Shown here in pieces: positions 11,321 through 22,179 of a stretch of 64,000 bases of DNA. Origin of the DNA: Symbiodinium kawagutii (lineage: Eukaryota > Sar > Dinophyceae > Suessiales > Symbiodiniaceae); contig VSDK01018357.1 in the NCBI GenBank assembly GCA_009767595.1, forward strand, positions 30,909 through 94,908, written 5' to 3'. Every line of letters begins with the position of its first letter. The first letter of the stretch is position 1. The notes under the pieces are model-generated. The model saw only the letters and a list, made by a program, of their open reading frames with translations. It was not told the DNA's origin and ran no database searches. A program made the translations under genes and the position numbers.

Positions 11321-12789
11321 CCATGGCCTTCCAGATCCATATCCCCAGAGTTGTCGTACTTGGCGCGTTTCGTTTCATCCGAAAGGACAGTAAAGGCCTC
11401 AGCCACTTTCCTGGGCGGTGGGCTGTGGGCGTACCCCAGTTGGTCAAATTGCTACTGGGCCGCCAGCTTGGGCTAGCGCAAAACCTGGTTGGTGGTTTCA
11501 ACCTCACACTTCAATTGAAAATTAAAGTCACCCAACCATTTCTTAGTTTAAAATGCTAGGGCCCAAACAATGTTTAAAACCACTACTAGTTTTTTTTTTT
11601 TTTTGCCCCTGGTTGCTACAGGTTCTTTGCTGAAAAGTTTGGGAAAGAACTAGTAGCCAGAATAACATTGACTGGAAATAGATGGAACATGCTCGAGAAG
11701 GAGCCTTCCAATTTGATTGGCGTGTGGCTTCCGGGACCATCCGAGAACTCCCGACCTGAAGCTCCTCAGGAGCAGCCAACCCAAGCAACCATTGTTTGGG
11801 AAGCCCAATCTTAGCTTCCGGATACACTGTCTGGCATGCATCATCTCACTGATACCTAGCAAAGAATGAGGGAATGATCCAGATACCATCATGGGTTGTT
11901 ATAGGATGTATAATGTATAATAGGTTATTATTATGGGTCATTCCGCCATTCCCTGCTAAGCCCCAGCCATTCATCCCAGCTTCTGAAACTTCAATTTCGC
12001 ATCCTTGTCATCTGGGTTCTTGTCTGGGTGAAACCTCAAGGACCGCTTCCGGTAGGCGCGCTTGATGTCGTCCGCTTTGGCGCTGCGAGGAACACCAAGT
12101 ATCCTCCGCTCGGCGAGTCATCCGGTTGTGTACACTCAGTTGGCACTGGCATGGTAAGCCATTGCTTGCTGTATTTGAGATGTGCTGTGTTGGGTGGTCG
12201 GGGCCTTTGACCTTGCAACATCAAAGTTATATTAAGTAACGAGCCAATGTCCTGAATTTGTGTCGATGTCATCCACACTCTCAATGCGAAGAGTCCAAGC
12301 CGACAAGCCCCACTCTTTGAGAGGTGAAACTCTACTGTGATCCATTTGGCTTGACATCCATGTGACTGCAAACAACGCTTCCACTGTCTCCGCTCACAAG
12401 ACAATCTCATGTTGCCGGCATGGCGGTCTGGATCCACTGGTCAAAATCTTTCGCAGCTGGCCAACCAACCAATCACATCCAATCACCGAGCTTGTGTTTT
12501 CACTGAGTTGATGGATGATTCATGGTTTCTGTTAGACTCTTAGATGCATATTATCGAACCACCCATACAACTGGGATTTTCAACAGCTAGCAGGTCAACT
12601 GGGGGTGATTAGTGGATCCATGGACCTACCAGGCTACCAACCATGGAGTTACAGGGGCCCTCCCATGCCTCCGTGGTGATCCACGGCCCACCTGTACAGA
12701 TCCGTCTCGGCCAAGAGGTCGATCTCTTCGGTCTCGGTGGTATCTCGACCGCCGCTGCGGAACAAACCCTGCAGCAGGTCGAAGTACGC
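11321..12789 (-). CDS. DnaJ (Hsp40) J-domain protein, partial
   Basis: Three exons on the minus strand, 12789-12692, 12103-11984 and 11410-11321, join in frame. The joined product reads [18 protein letters not shown], then [20 protein letters not shown], then [20 protein letters not shown]. These are helices I to IV of a J domain with the HPD motif that stimulates Hsp70 ATPase. The J domain is complete; both protein ends are missing. The intron 11983-11411 begins GA and ends AG|G. The resulting join CA|G restores FQKVAEAF, the expected J-domain sequence, so the non-canonical donor is well supported. The RING-like exon upstream (14069-14164) and the exon at 10397-10524 have compatible phases and may belong to the same gene. 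Confidence 0.88.
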
Positions 12790-13817
12790 CTGGACGCAAC
12801 GGGAACGGTGAGGGTTTCGACGTCATCTGGGGATGCGCGTCGGCGCCGTGACCGTTAAGAATGGGGAGAAATGGTCAACATGTGAATAACAATGGTGAGT
12901 AATGGTGAATAAGGGTTTGTAATGGTTAACAACGGCTAGTAGTGTTGATGATGATCAGTACTGGCTTTCAATCATGTGTTGATGATGGTTATGGTTAACA
13001 TGTTATAGCCTTTATTGTTAATTAAGGACGGCAAAGGTTCACTGGCTGGTTAATGATGGTTAAACAAATGATGATCGGTAATGGTTCACAATGGTGTGAT
13101 TAACGGCTGATACATGTATGTTCTAGTGGATAATTAACAAGAACAGGGCATGCAACGGCCGGTTTCGTGCAACTTTGATTTGGAGTGCAGTGGATGGTGC
13201 AATGTGGATCTTGTGGCTTACCACTTACCACTGGGTAACTTACCACCTTCTCCGCCACTCACGGGCACAAAGTAATGTGCAAAACCAAATCTGAGCAAAC
13301 TCAATTGAATGGAACTGTATAATTTTTAAAATTGCCAACACTCTTAGTTGAAATTACAGCAAAAGTCTTTGAAACTAACATGTTGTTTTAAATCATTTTT
13401 AACAAATCATTCTACTTGTGACATGACTTTTCCATTGAGTTTTCGAGGATCGCTGTCATGATGTGAATATTTGGTGCTGAGGTGATACGGGGTCCATGCG
13501 CAGCCATGTCCAGGAGAGCGTCCAGCAGACTACAAGCTGGAAACATGTCAATACCTTCCGACATAGGTCATTTTCACAAGATGATGAGGGAAAGGAGGAT
13601 CTTTGCTGCCGGAAGCGGGTATTGCCAAGGCATTCTAGCAGGGGTATTCAACATTGGCAACATGTTGAACTGTACAATGACCTGTTATAAATACAGCAAA
13701 TGACCTTAGATATACAAATGGATTTATTGATAGATAGCTAGGTAGGCAAATAGATACACATGCAATCATTCACTCAAATACAAATGACATCAAGTGACAT
13801 CCTACAAATTTCTGTGA
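12790..13817. other. intron-like sequence, nothing recognised
   Basis: The part nearest the J-domain exon (12860-13100) is rich in ATGGTTAA/ATGGTGAA phrases typical of the introns in this window. The remainder is AT-rich without a supported exon. Confidence 0.4.
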
Positions 13818-13822
13818 CATAT

Positions 13823-13932
13823 GGTGATTTCTCAAAATAGGGGTACTCCTCAATCATCCAATTATTAGTCATGTTTGAAAATAAAATATTATAAAACAAC
13901 CATGTTCGGGGTCCCCTATTTTGAGAAACACC
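13823..13932. mobile_element. MITE-like element with 5-bp target duplication CATAT
   Basis: The left end GGTGATTTCTCAAAATAGGG and the right end, read on the other strand as GGTGTTTCTCAAAATAGGGG, are near-perfect terminal inverted repeats. CATAT is duplicated at 13818-13822 and 13933-13937. The 110-bp element has no coding capacity and lies just 3' (plus strand) of an AT-rich spacer and before the RING-like exon, probably in an intron. Confidence 0.8.
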
Positions 13933-14068
13933 CATATGAAGCCCTATAGTTGTTGGTTGTTATCCCCTATTACTAGCCACTATAGTCAGCTACTATTAAC
14001 CATTAGCCAGCTACAATTAACCATTCGTTGTCAGGTGCCAACACGGCCGCTTTCGGTGCTCTCCCTAC

Positions 14069-14164
14069 CGCGTCCTGCGCTGCAAAAGCGAAGCGCGCGT
14101 CCACAGTCTGCCGGCACAGCGGGCAGCGTCCAGAGGTGTTGGCCAGCTCCGTTCCGGGAGCCGC
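14069..14164 (-). CDS. RING-finger-like exon
   Basis: A 32-codon GC-rich exon bounded by CCCAAG|GCGGC and GACGCG|GTAGGG, phase 0 at both ends. The product includes ELANTSGRCPLCRQTVDARF, where CPLCRQ matches the last metal-binding pair of a RING finger (CPxCR). The other six zinc ligands would be in an upstream exon that I did not find. Its phase-0 exit matches the phase-0 entry of the exon at 12789, so it may be the 5' neighbour of the J-domain exons. Read alone, it is only a CPLC motif. Confidence 0.5.
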
Positions 14165-14944
14165 CTTGGGAGGCGGCGTGGCGGCCCTAGGAACCAACAT
14201 TTTTTTGGGGGGTTTTCATGGCTTACCACCATGGTTTACGTGGGTTTACCATGGTTTACCACCATGTTTTTTAGCCACCAAAAAAATGCCATATATAAGA
14301 AACAACCAGGTATTTTTACATATCCCATGGTGGTTTGATCAACTATCATGGGATACCATCATAGTTACCCGTTCCACGGGAAAAAAAACACATAAAAACT
14401 CGACACAAGCAATGCCTCAACATGTGCTATGAGAGGTGTTTTGTTCGAGGCCTGCTGGTTGGCACTCCTCCAAGTTGGCATTCCATGATTGGCATCGGGT
14501 GGACCTCTTGTTGGGGCAAGCGACTCAGGATGCATCACTTGATCTCCGAACCGAAATGACATGGGGACACAGTGCACCTTCATCGCCTTAGGTAAGTGTC
14601 TCAAGTCCCATTCCAGTAGCATACCTTAGTAGGTAATCACATGTTCATGTTTGGATTCATGAAGCCTATGCTTATAAAAGCCCACCGTCTTTTCAAACCA
14701 GTTGCCGCACAATGAAAAGATAGACCTCGAAACTTGTGACTTCTCTGCTCTCCTTTGCCCGCTGTGTGGCACGGTTTTTCTGGGTCTCCCTGCCTCATCC
14801 ACGGACAGCCGACGAGACCGAAATGAGGGCTTCTCATCAGGATTGTACAAGACCACCTGAGTCTCGAGGGTCTATCGAATCATGCCCGCTGGTCCAACAA
14901 CCAGCCATCGTGCCAACATATACCAGCCATGGCATAAAAAGCTT

Positions 14945-15267
14945 CATTCTAGCTATCAATCAATCCATCAATCAATCTATCTATCTCTATCTATCGAGCT
15001 CTATCTATCCATATCAATCCCTCTCTCTCTCTATCTCTCTCTCTCTACCTCTCCCCAGCGCCATCTTCTATCTCTCTCTCTCTCTCTCCCCAGCGCCATC
15101 CCCCAGGTCCCTCAAGCGAAGGGGCGCGCAGCCAAAACAAACATCTATATCTGTCTATGAAGATCTATCTATCGAGCTCTATCTATCGAGCTCTATCTAT
15201 CGAGCTCTATGTATCGAGATCTATCTATCGAGATCTATCTTTCAAGATCTATCTTTGTATCTATCTA

Positions 15268-15324
<57 letters not shown>

Positions 15325-15335
15325 GTCTACCTATC
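14945..15335. repeat. ATCT/CT-rich microsatellite tract
   Basis: Mixed (ATCA)n, (CT)n and imperfect TCTATCGAGC units lead into a clean (ATCT)n array at about 15244-15333. Open frames across it (Ser/Ile/Tyr/Leu-rich) are artefacts. Confidence 0.9.
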
Positions 15336-15429
15336 TACCTATGGGTCATGGGCAGGTTGGGGAATTTGTTTCCGACTTTTTGGGGAATTTCTTTCCGGTT
15401 CAGACCCGTGCCTGGTAGGTTTGTGTTCA

Positions 15430-16160
15430 GGGTTGAGGTTGATTTGAGGTTTCCTGACTTTAGGGTTGCTTTGAGGGTTTATGGTTGTAGGGTTGAGTTA
15501 AGGGTTTATGGTTTTAGGGTTCATTGTATGGTTTTGCGGTTTTAGGGTTGGGTTTAGGGTTTTTGCTTTTAGGGTTCATTGTATGGTTTTGCGGTTTTAA
15601 GGTTCATTGTGGGTTTTTGCCTTTGGGGTCGGGTTTGGGGCTTTATGGCCTTGGGTGTCTTTTTTTTTGGTTTTTGTTGTAGGATTGGTTCAGGTTGATT
15701 TTTAGAGTATGGTTTAGGGTGGAGTTTAAGGTTTATTGTTTTAGAGTCTATGGTCTAGGGGGTTCCTTCTAGGATTTCTCTTTTTAGGGTTGGGTTTAGG
15801 GCTGATGGGTTTTAGAGTTGAATTTAGGGTTTATGCTTCTATGGCTGATGTCATGATTGTTTCTTGGCTTTAGGGTTGGTTTTAAGGTTTACAGTTTCTT
15901 GGGAGTGATTTGAAGTTTTCTGATTTTAGGGTTGCTTTTTTGGGTTTCTGGTTGGGGTTGATGCTGATTTTAGGTTTTCTGGCTTTAGGGTTTCTTTTAG
16001 GGCTTCTGCTTAGCGTTGAGGTTGATTTGAAGTTTTCTGGTTTTAGGGCTGCTTTTAGGGTTTATAGTTGTAGGGTTGAATTTAAAGATTTGGTTTTAGA
16101 GTTCATTGTATGGTTGTGCAGTTTTAAGGTTGGCTTTAGGGCTGATGGCTTTAGGGTTGG
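15430..16160 (+). repeat. degenerate TTTAGGG-type (telomere-like) tract
   Basis: The plus strand is dense in TTTTAGGGTT, GGGTTTAGGG and TTTAGGGTTTATGG phrases separated by short T/G-rich variants. Plant-type TTTAGGG telomeres are reported in dinoflagellates (established knowledge). This would be an interstitial or decayed telomeric tract. It ends in a (CTTG)(CTTC) repeat that runs into the first assembly gap. Confidence 0.65.
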
Positions 16161-16227
16161 CTTGCTTGCTTGCTGGCTTCCTTGCTTGATTGCTTGCTTC
16201 CTTCCTTGCTTGCTTGCTTCCTTGCTT

Positions 16228-16542
16228 NNNNNNNNNNNNNNNNNNNNNNNNNNNNNNNNNNNNNNNNNNNNNNNNNNNNNNNNNNNNNNNNNNNNNNNNN
16301 NNNNNNNNNNNNNNNNNNNNNNNNNNNNNNNNNNNNNNNNNNNNNNNNNNNNNNNNNNNNNNNNNNNNNNNNNNNNNNNNNNNNNNNNNNNNNNNNNNNN
16401 NNNNNNNNNNNNNNNNNNNNNNNNNNNNNNNNNNNNNNNNNNNNNNNNNNNNNNNNNNNNNNNNNNNNNNNNNNNNNNNNNNNNNNNNNNNNNNNNNNNN
16501 NNNNNNNNNNNNNNNNNNNNNNNNNNNNNNNNNNNNNNNNNN
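16228..16542. other. assembly gap (315 N)
   Basis: A run of N, flanked on both sides by CTTGCTTG/CTTCCTTG or CCTGCTTG repeats, so the missing sequence is probably more of this simple repeat. Confidence 0.99.
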
Positions 16543-16689
16543 CCTGCTTGCCTGCTTGGAAAACGGAAAAAAAATCCCACAAAAAACGGAAAAAAATTCC
16601 CGGAGAAATATGGGACCCTCTACCTATCATCAATGGATCTGAACACCAACAACAATGCTTCAAGAAATGCGGCCCATGTCCATCAATGC

Positions 16690-16860
16690 TGTGAAAATAC
16701 ATGTGGAGACCCACAGGCTGCAAATCCTAGGCACATTTCTATCGTGATAAAGCACCATCCTCCAGTCAGAGGTCGAGGAAGATGCGGCCACCTCTCGTCC
16801 TTCTTCCGCATGTTCTACAGCCTTTGCCAGGAACAAACTGCAGTCGCCTAAGAACCTGCC
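16690..16860 (-). CDS. candidate exon, unrecognised product
   Basis: A minus-strand open segment encodes FLGDCSLFLAKAVEHAEEGR continuing EVAASSSTSDWRMVLYHDR, a helical, mixed-charge sequence that looks coding. Exon limits are approximate, as I could not fix both splice sites. Family unknown. Confidence 0.35.
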
Positions 16861-17482
16861 TCGTGTACTTGCCGAACAAAAACACCAAAGCTGCACATGG
16901 TTTACCATGATTTACCATCAAGCCTCTGTAGCTGGGGTCTGCATGCGATCAAATGTAGGGGATCACAATTTTTGCACGCTGCTCCTTCTACCCACTAGTC
17001 GACGCCGCTAAGAGAATCACTTTCACTTACAGATCTTACAGGAGTTGCAACTTCTATTTCAATTCTTGCTAGAAGGGCCATGTCTTAAATACCTCTGGGC
17101 GCCAAACACCATTGACTTGAACAAACCCCCAGTGAAGCCAAGGTTATTTATTGTGCACATCTCTAGTACTAGAGGACCAACAGCTACCATGTAGATTGAT
17201 CATTCATGGGGCAACCACTTGTTTAGTGGCACAAAATGGGCAAACAATGGCAAACAGGCCTGCATGCAACTGGAATGGACACATCACCCTGCAAAACGAA
17301 ATCAAACAGGTGCACCTCCCAAAACAACTATGGAAATATCAAAGTGTCATCACGCCCCGACCTTTCCAGCCCAAGCCGGCCTCATCTTCCAATGCCGGTA
17401 GCCACTGAGAAACCGCAGAGGCGGGCATCAAGCTACCAGTGGGGCATCCCTGGTGACCCCTCGGGCGCTTGTTGGAGGGTAC

Positions 17483-17539
17483 CATGCTGGGAGAGTCTTG
17501 ACGTCGACCATCGAACGGGGAGTAGTGGAGCGAGTCCAT
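17483..17539 (-). CDS. candidate first exon, unrecognised product
   Basis: It begins with ATG and encodes MDSLHYSPFDGRRQDSPSM up to a GTACCC donor, 19 codons. The open frame also continues past the donor for about 50 codons. The start could instead be internal, after an AG acceptor at GCCGACAG. No family is recognised. Confidence 0.3.
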
Positions 17540-17559
17540 TCTGTCGGCCAACAGCCTGC

Positions 17560-18840
17560 AGCTGGTAATTCATCATCTGCACTGGCAACAGGCACATACA
17601 ACACACTGTGCACAATAGATTGCAATAGTGCGATTTTACATGGACACATAGTGCGAGTTGTGGACAATGATGATAAACGATTCCTTGGGTGTTGTGAAAG
17701 AACTGCTAAACACGTACGCTTGTTTGCGGCAGAATTCACTAACTAACAAACGGCTGGCCCAGAATCAAAGGGATATTTCCCTCCTCGGAGCAGGTAGATT
17801 CTTGACTGCTCTTTTGGGCGTGTCTTAGCCATGCATAGCCATGCCATGCCATCAAGCACCGGCACCAAGCAACTCATTGGGTCTCTTGGACCCCGCTCCA
17901 TCACCCTTCTCACCGTCCATGGCATGGACGAAGTTCGCCCCCCGGACGAGGTTCTTGGCACTGCAAAAACTTGACTGTTGGCACAGTGGCGCTATGTTCA
18001 GTTGGGAGTGACTTTATGCAGCTGAGTTGCTACTGTCAGGAAGTCACATCACATAAAGCATTGACAATGCAAATGCTGTTTGCATCACTAGCAAGTAAAG
18101 TAAAGCACGATGTGCTGCAGCACGGTGTAAAAGAAGTACTTCATCTATTACCACCCACGCCGGTTCTTGCACTATCCTGAATCTTCTTCCACTGTTGCCC
18201 ACTTGATAAATAAAACGAAAACAGAAATAATTTAGCTTGAATACACATACTTGTTTAGCTTGCAAAAAATCATGCCCGTGATGAGGACAATGATGCCTGC
18301 TGCTCATGGTGATGATCATGAGGACTATGTTGTCACATGATGATTTCATGTATCCATGCACTCCTCGCACACAACATGAACCAGTGCTGCAAAAGCCCAG
18401 GGCAAAGGCTGAGCATGTCACCAACCAGGCTGGAATGTTCACAGTCAGCCTGAAACACACTAGGGCATGGGGCGTTCATCACAGTAGCGAGGATTGGAGT
18501 CTACCCCCTGGGATGGCCCACGGTTCAACCGCATGGATGTAATGCTGGATACTGTCCCTAGCCGTGCCACTGACTGACATGATGAACCATGCTGTGCTCA
18601 TTGCAGGGACTCAAGCCCCAGAACACACACACACATGCACACACTCCATATACGTAAATGAGTAACTACAAATACATATCTTATCTAGAAACAAATCTGT
18701 CACGGAATATGCTGAATGTTGCTATATTATGCCATTGTTTGCCTGCTTCTTGTTATTTTGTTACTTCTCTTTAGCCCCACTAGCATCACCAAGTGGAATC
18801 AACTCTGACCATCCATTCCATAAGGACTACTGTAGGACAC
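17560..18840. other. spacer with no supported gene
   Basis: Only weak open segments on either strand; none shows both splice sites and a recognisable product. Confidence 0.35.
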
Positions 18841-18902
18841 CTGTCTTGGGATCCCAGCTCCCGTTGTTGCAACGCGAGCGCCGTGAGGTTTGCCTCGTGC
18901 AC
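18841..18902 (-). CDS. candidate exon, unrecognised product
   Basis: A 62-bp exon from AATGAG|GTGCAC to GACAG|GTGTCC encodes VHEANLTALALQQRELGSQD plus two bases. It is GC-rich against AT-rich flanks and forms a helical segment. The frame is also open upstream of the acceptor (HMAFASANGFNE), so the exon may start earlier. Confidence 0.45.
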
Positions 18903-18909
18903 CTCATTG

Positions 18910-20027
18910 AAACCATTTGCGGAAGCGAAAGCCATGTGTGGATGATATGACAATCCTCTAGAGGAGGACGAGTCACTGAACTGTAGCAACCCACAGATCT
19001 GGATAATCCATGGAATAACCCACAAGTGGTTCTTCAAGTTGGTACTGCATCACTGCATTGCAATCAAATATCATAGCTGGGAATTTGATTGTCCTGAAGA
19101 ACACTGTAAAAGCAATCTATTCTGCGTAGCACAAATGGTTGAAATGTCCTTAGCACCAACACATGGATTGTAACATGCCTAAGGGATAACACACAACTGC
19201 TTTATTCTCATCCCAGTTTATCTTGGACAATTTGATTGTGACCAGCAGTTGCAAAATGACAAGTACATGAATTAAGATCTTGAATCAGTTCATTCACGGT
19301 ATACACTCATGTAAAAAAATCCAACGGTTACAACAACCATGTTAATTGGTTTCAAAATTGAATCAAATGACCCCTAGGAAGGATAATATAAATGGGAAGT
19401 GCTTGTAGCCGCGTTTATCCTTGTAATTATCTGCCTGTCAATTTGGTTCACTCTTAGATTTCTCTTCGCTTGCCAACGAAATGGCAGGGCCGAGTAAGAT
19501 TGCGTTTTGTGATGGCTCCGTCGATCTCCTCCAGCCCAATGATCCGAGCAGAATCCAATGATTGATGGCTGACGACCAAACTCACATGTTGCAGTGTGAT
19601 AGTGGTAGCTGATGGTAGCAGGTATATTGCTTGGCGATAATTCCCAGGTGTTCGTTCGGGAATGTGTGGTTAAAACTTACAGCCCACCCATAGCTCCGAA
19701 CCGCTGCCCTGTTCAAAAATCTATGGGTGTACCATCATGCACCTGCCTGCAAATCGCCCCATCCAATCTTCACCAGTCAATACCAGTCAGATTTTTCACA
19801 GCTTGTCAGCTAGGCCCCAGCTCTCCATGAGGAAACTCGAGGAACCCTGCCACATCCCCTGACATCAGCTTCTTGCGAAAAGGATCCAAAAGAATGCACA
19901 ACACTTCCGCATTCATTCCTTCTTGTATCCCATAATTAATCCTACCCTACTCTGACAATGCTGATTTGCTATTTGGTTGGTCGTGTCGTGATTGCAAACC
20001 TGTTGGATTGAGCGATGTCGAGCAGAT
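18910..20027. other. 3' flank of the WD40 gene, nothing recognised
   Basis: AT-rich sequence without a supported exon. No AATAAA-type signal can be used, since dinoflagellate polyadenylation signals are poorly defined. Confidence 0.35.
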
Positions 20028-21329
20028 TCAAACACCTTCCCCGCCATTAAACACAGGAAAGGCAGAGGCAGACGGAGCTTCAGGAGCACTTGGAGTAGTA
20101 CTCTCCGCACTCTCCTTGTGCTTTCGTGTCCTTCTATCTGGACTGTCGAGACTCGGGGAAGGTGGATCTGCTGGTGCTGGCAAAGGAGGTGGGCCATCCT
20201 CAGCGATGTCCAGCTGGACCACGCTTTCGGTCTCGGCATCTTGATCCGGTTCTGTCGACTTCCGCGGTGGGAGCAGTTGAGCTTCTGAAATTTGTTCCTT
20301 AACATTTTGCAGTTGCACTCTACAGCCTGCGTCACCCAACAGGATCGTCTCACTTGCTACGTGGAAGTCCAATGCAGTGATTGGGCATCCAGATTCACCT
20401 CCCAAATACCATAGCAGAATGCAATTCAACTTCCCGTTGTCCCGGCGTGTGATTCGACGAAGGCAAAGGGATCCATCCACCCCAGCCAGCACCAACAAAG
20501 ACATGTCGATGATGTCGAAGGCACCCATGGCACTAAGATCAGAACCACATGTCATCAATTCCGCAGGATATTTCTGTAAACAGGCGTACGAGTTGGTGTC
20601 CCAAATGGTGACGCGCTTATGAGCAGAGAGCGCAAAGACTGTAGCGGTTCTTTCGCAAAAGGCCAGCGCAACCACCATCTCTTGACCACAGGGGAGACTC
20701 CGTACAAGCATTCCGGTTGTAACCTCGAAAACTGCAAGTGAACCTACATCCAGTCCTGTCCAAAGCTGCAAGCCAGACTCTCGCTTCACTGTTACCAAGG
20801 AGCTGGCGGACACTGGGTGGTCTGAACTTGGCAAATGGTATTCGTGCTGCAGTTCTCCATCATCCACATTCCAGCACATACACCTCCTACAAGATCCTGC
20901 AAAAACATAGCCTTGATGAAGGTGTAATGCCAGGATGCTTTTGGCCACTGCATTCTCAACCTCATCACCAGCGTCCTCCTCATGGAATGAACGAAGGAGC
21001 TTGACACTGCCACCCTCCAGGCTGAAGATCAAGACTTCACCGTCCTGACAACCCACAGCCATGCGACGTGAAGAGGACTCGGGTTCCACGGCAAAGCTCG
21101 TCATGGGCAGGTGGCTCTTCAATGTCACCAGGTCTGGCAGGTCCAGGACTTTGGCTGTGTGGGCATCGAACACCTGAATCTTCAACGGTGTTACCACCAG
21201 CAGGCGGAAACTGCCAGCCTCAGCTCCATCGATCAAAACGCTTCCCAGTGTCGGCCCTCGTCGGCCAACGGTCTCTTCTTCTCCAAAGCTTGTGGCCAAC
21301 TGTTTGGCTGTGCTGCTTGCCAAACCCAT
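20028..21329 (-). CDS. single-exon WD40/beta-propeller protein with N-myristoylation motif
   Basis: An uninterrupted 433-codon frame, by far the longest non-repetitive frame here. I place the start at ATG 21329 (context GGCCATGGG). It begins MGLASS, matching the MGxxxS N-myristoylation pattern, so membrane attachment is plausible. The first 330 residues form beta-propeller-like blades, with VTIWDTNSYACLQKYP the clearest WD unit and CMCWNVDDGELQHEY a weaker one. The last 80 residues are acidic and Pro/Ser-rich, without a fold. It ends FNGGEGV and TGA. An in-frame TAA lies upstream of the ATG. A CAG|GG acceptor at about 21361 would allow an upstream exon (GRRDHEEFLA) instead. The lack of introns contrasts with every other gene here and suggests a retroposed copy; function unknown beyond scaffolding. 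Confidence 0.85.
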   Translation of the reverse strand: MGLASSTAKQLATSFGEEETVGRRGPTLGSVLIDGAEAGSFRLLVVTPLKIQVFDAHTAKVLDLPDLVTLKSHLPMTSFAVEPESSSRRMAVGCQDGEVLIFSLEGGSVKLLRSFHEEDAGDEVENAVAKSILALHLHQGYVFAGSCRRCMCWNVDDGELQHEYHLPSSDHPVSASSLVTVKRESGLQLWTGLDVGSLAVFEVTTGMLVRSLPCGQEMVVALAFCERTATVFALSAHKRVTIWDTNSYACLQKYPAELMTCGSDLSAMGAFDIIDMSLLVLAGVDGSLCLRRITRRDNGKLNCILLWYLGGESGCPITALDFHVASETILLGDAGCRVQLQNVKEQISEAQLLPPRKSTEPDQDAETESVVQLDIAEDGPPPLPAPADPPSPSLDSPDRRTRKHKESAESTTPSAPEAPSASAFPVFNGGEGV

Positions 21330-21555
21330 GGCCAAGAATTCTTCGTGGTCACGTCTTCCCTGAATTGTTTCTATTTAATTCAAATCATGTGCTGGGGTTC
21401 TGAGGGCATGACTGATGATAGCACTCCAGGTTTCAGCGCCTAGATACTACAACCATATGACAACCATCTACGACCCACCAAATATCAACCTTTAAGGGCT
21501 GCCTGAAAATGTTGACACTGTCTCGCATGACAAGCTGCCCCTGCTGGGCATCTTT

Positions 21556-21565
21556 TTGAGCCAAA
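21556..21565 (-). other. possible relic of dinoflagellate spliced leader
   Basis: The minus strand reads TTTGGCTCAA, identical to ten bases near the 3' end of the DinoSL (…CATTTTGGCTCAAG). It lies 227 bases upstream of the WD40 start codon on the same strand. The bases around it do not match well, so chance is a real alternative. Confidence 0.25.
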
Positions 21566-22106
21566 GTTGAATGGAGGCCTCCTTCTGATGCTATGCTTGC
21601 CGCACAGAGATCCCAATAAATGGTTGATCATCCCTGATCTACCAATATCTACCGATTGGAAGCTGCACCTTCAGACCTTTCATTGCGCCACTGGTGCTTC
21701 TTTTGTCGGCCAGCCACATAATCACACATATATCAATGTAGTATGCATTCACTAAGAGATGAAAAGGTGTGAGCTGTTGCTTTCCCACATGCTATTTGAC
21801 ACGTGAAAACTTATATGCAAATATTGGCATGTAAGAGTATATCTATACCATCATTGCTTACAGTAATTAACAAACTTTTATAGATGTATCATATACCATG
21901 ATGTGAGTGTTGGTATGATTGTTTACCAATCACCTTACGTGATCACATACATTGTATATAGATATATTGGATGATTATGCAAGTGCTGCAGCTGCCTGGT
22001 GAGCCCGCCTGCAGGTAGTGCCAAAGCCGGGAGTTCTGATTCTGCGCGGCCAGTGGGTCGCTGCTGGGATCTGTGTGGCTCAGCAACAGCAGCAGCTGAA
22101 GGCTAC

Positions 22107-22171
22107 CTTGGCAACCCGAAACCACTGCTGTCCAAACATGAAAAACTGAGGATCATCGGAACCACCGCTGA
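22107..22171 (-). CDS. candidate exon, unrecognised product
   Basis: A 65-bp exon from TTTGAG|GTCAGC to CCAAG|GTAGCC encodes VSGGSDDPQFSCLDSSGFGL plus PR. Both splice sites fit the local pattern. It lies upstream of the WD40 frame on the same strand but the phase link is unproven. Confidence 0.35.
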
Positions 22172-22179
22172 CCTCAAAC

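Noticed and set aside
16062..16851. Open frames of 150-313 residues across 16.2-16.5 kb
   Set aside because: They are created by the run of N, which contains no stop codons.
22018..22103. Minus frame LQLLLLLSHTDPSSDPLAAQ
   Set aside because: It is open and looks coding, but needs a different frame from the exon ending at the GTAGCC donor and no acceptor separates them adequately.
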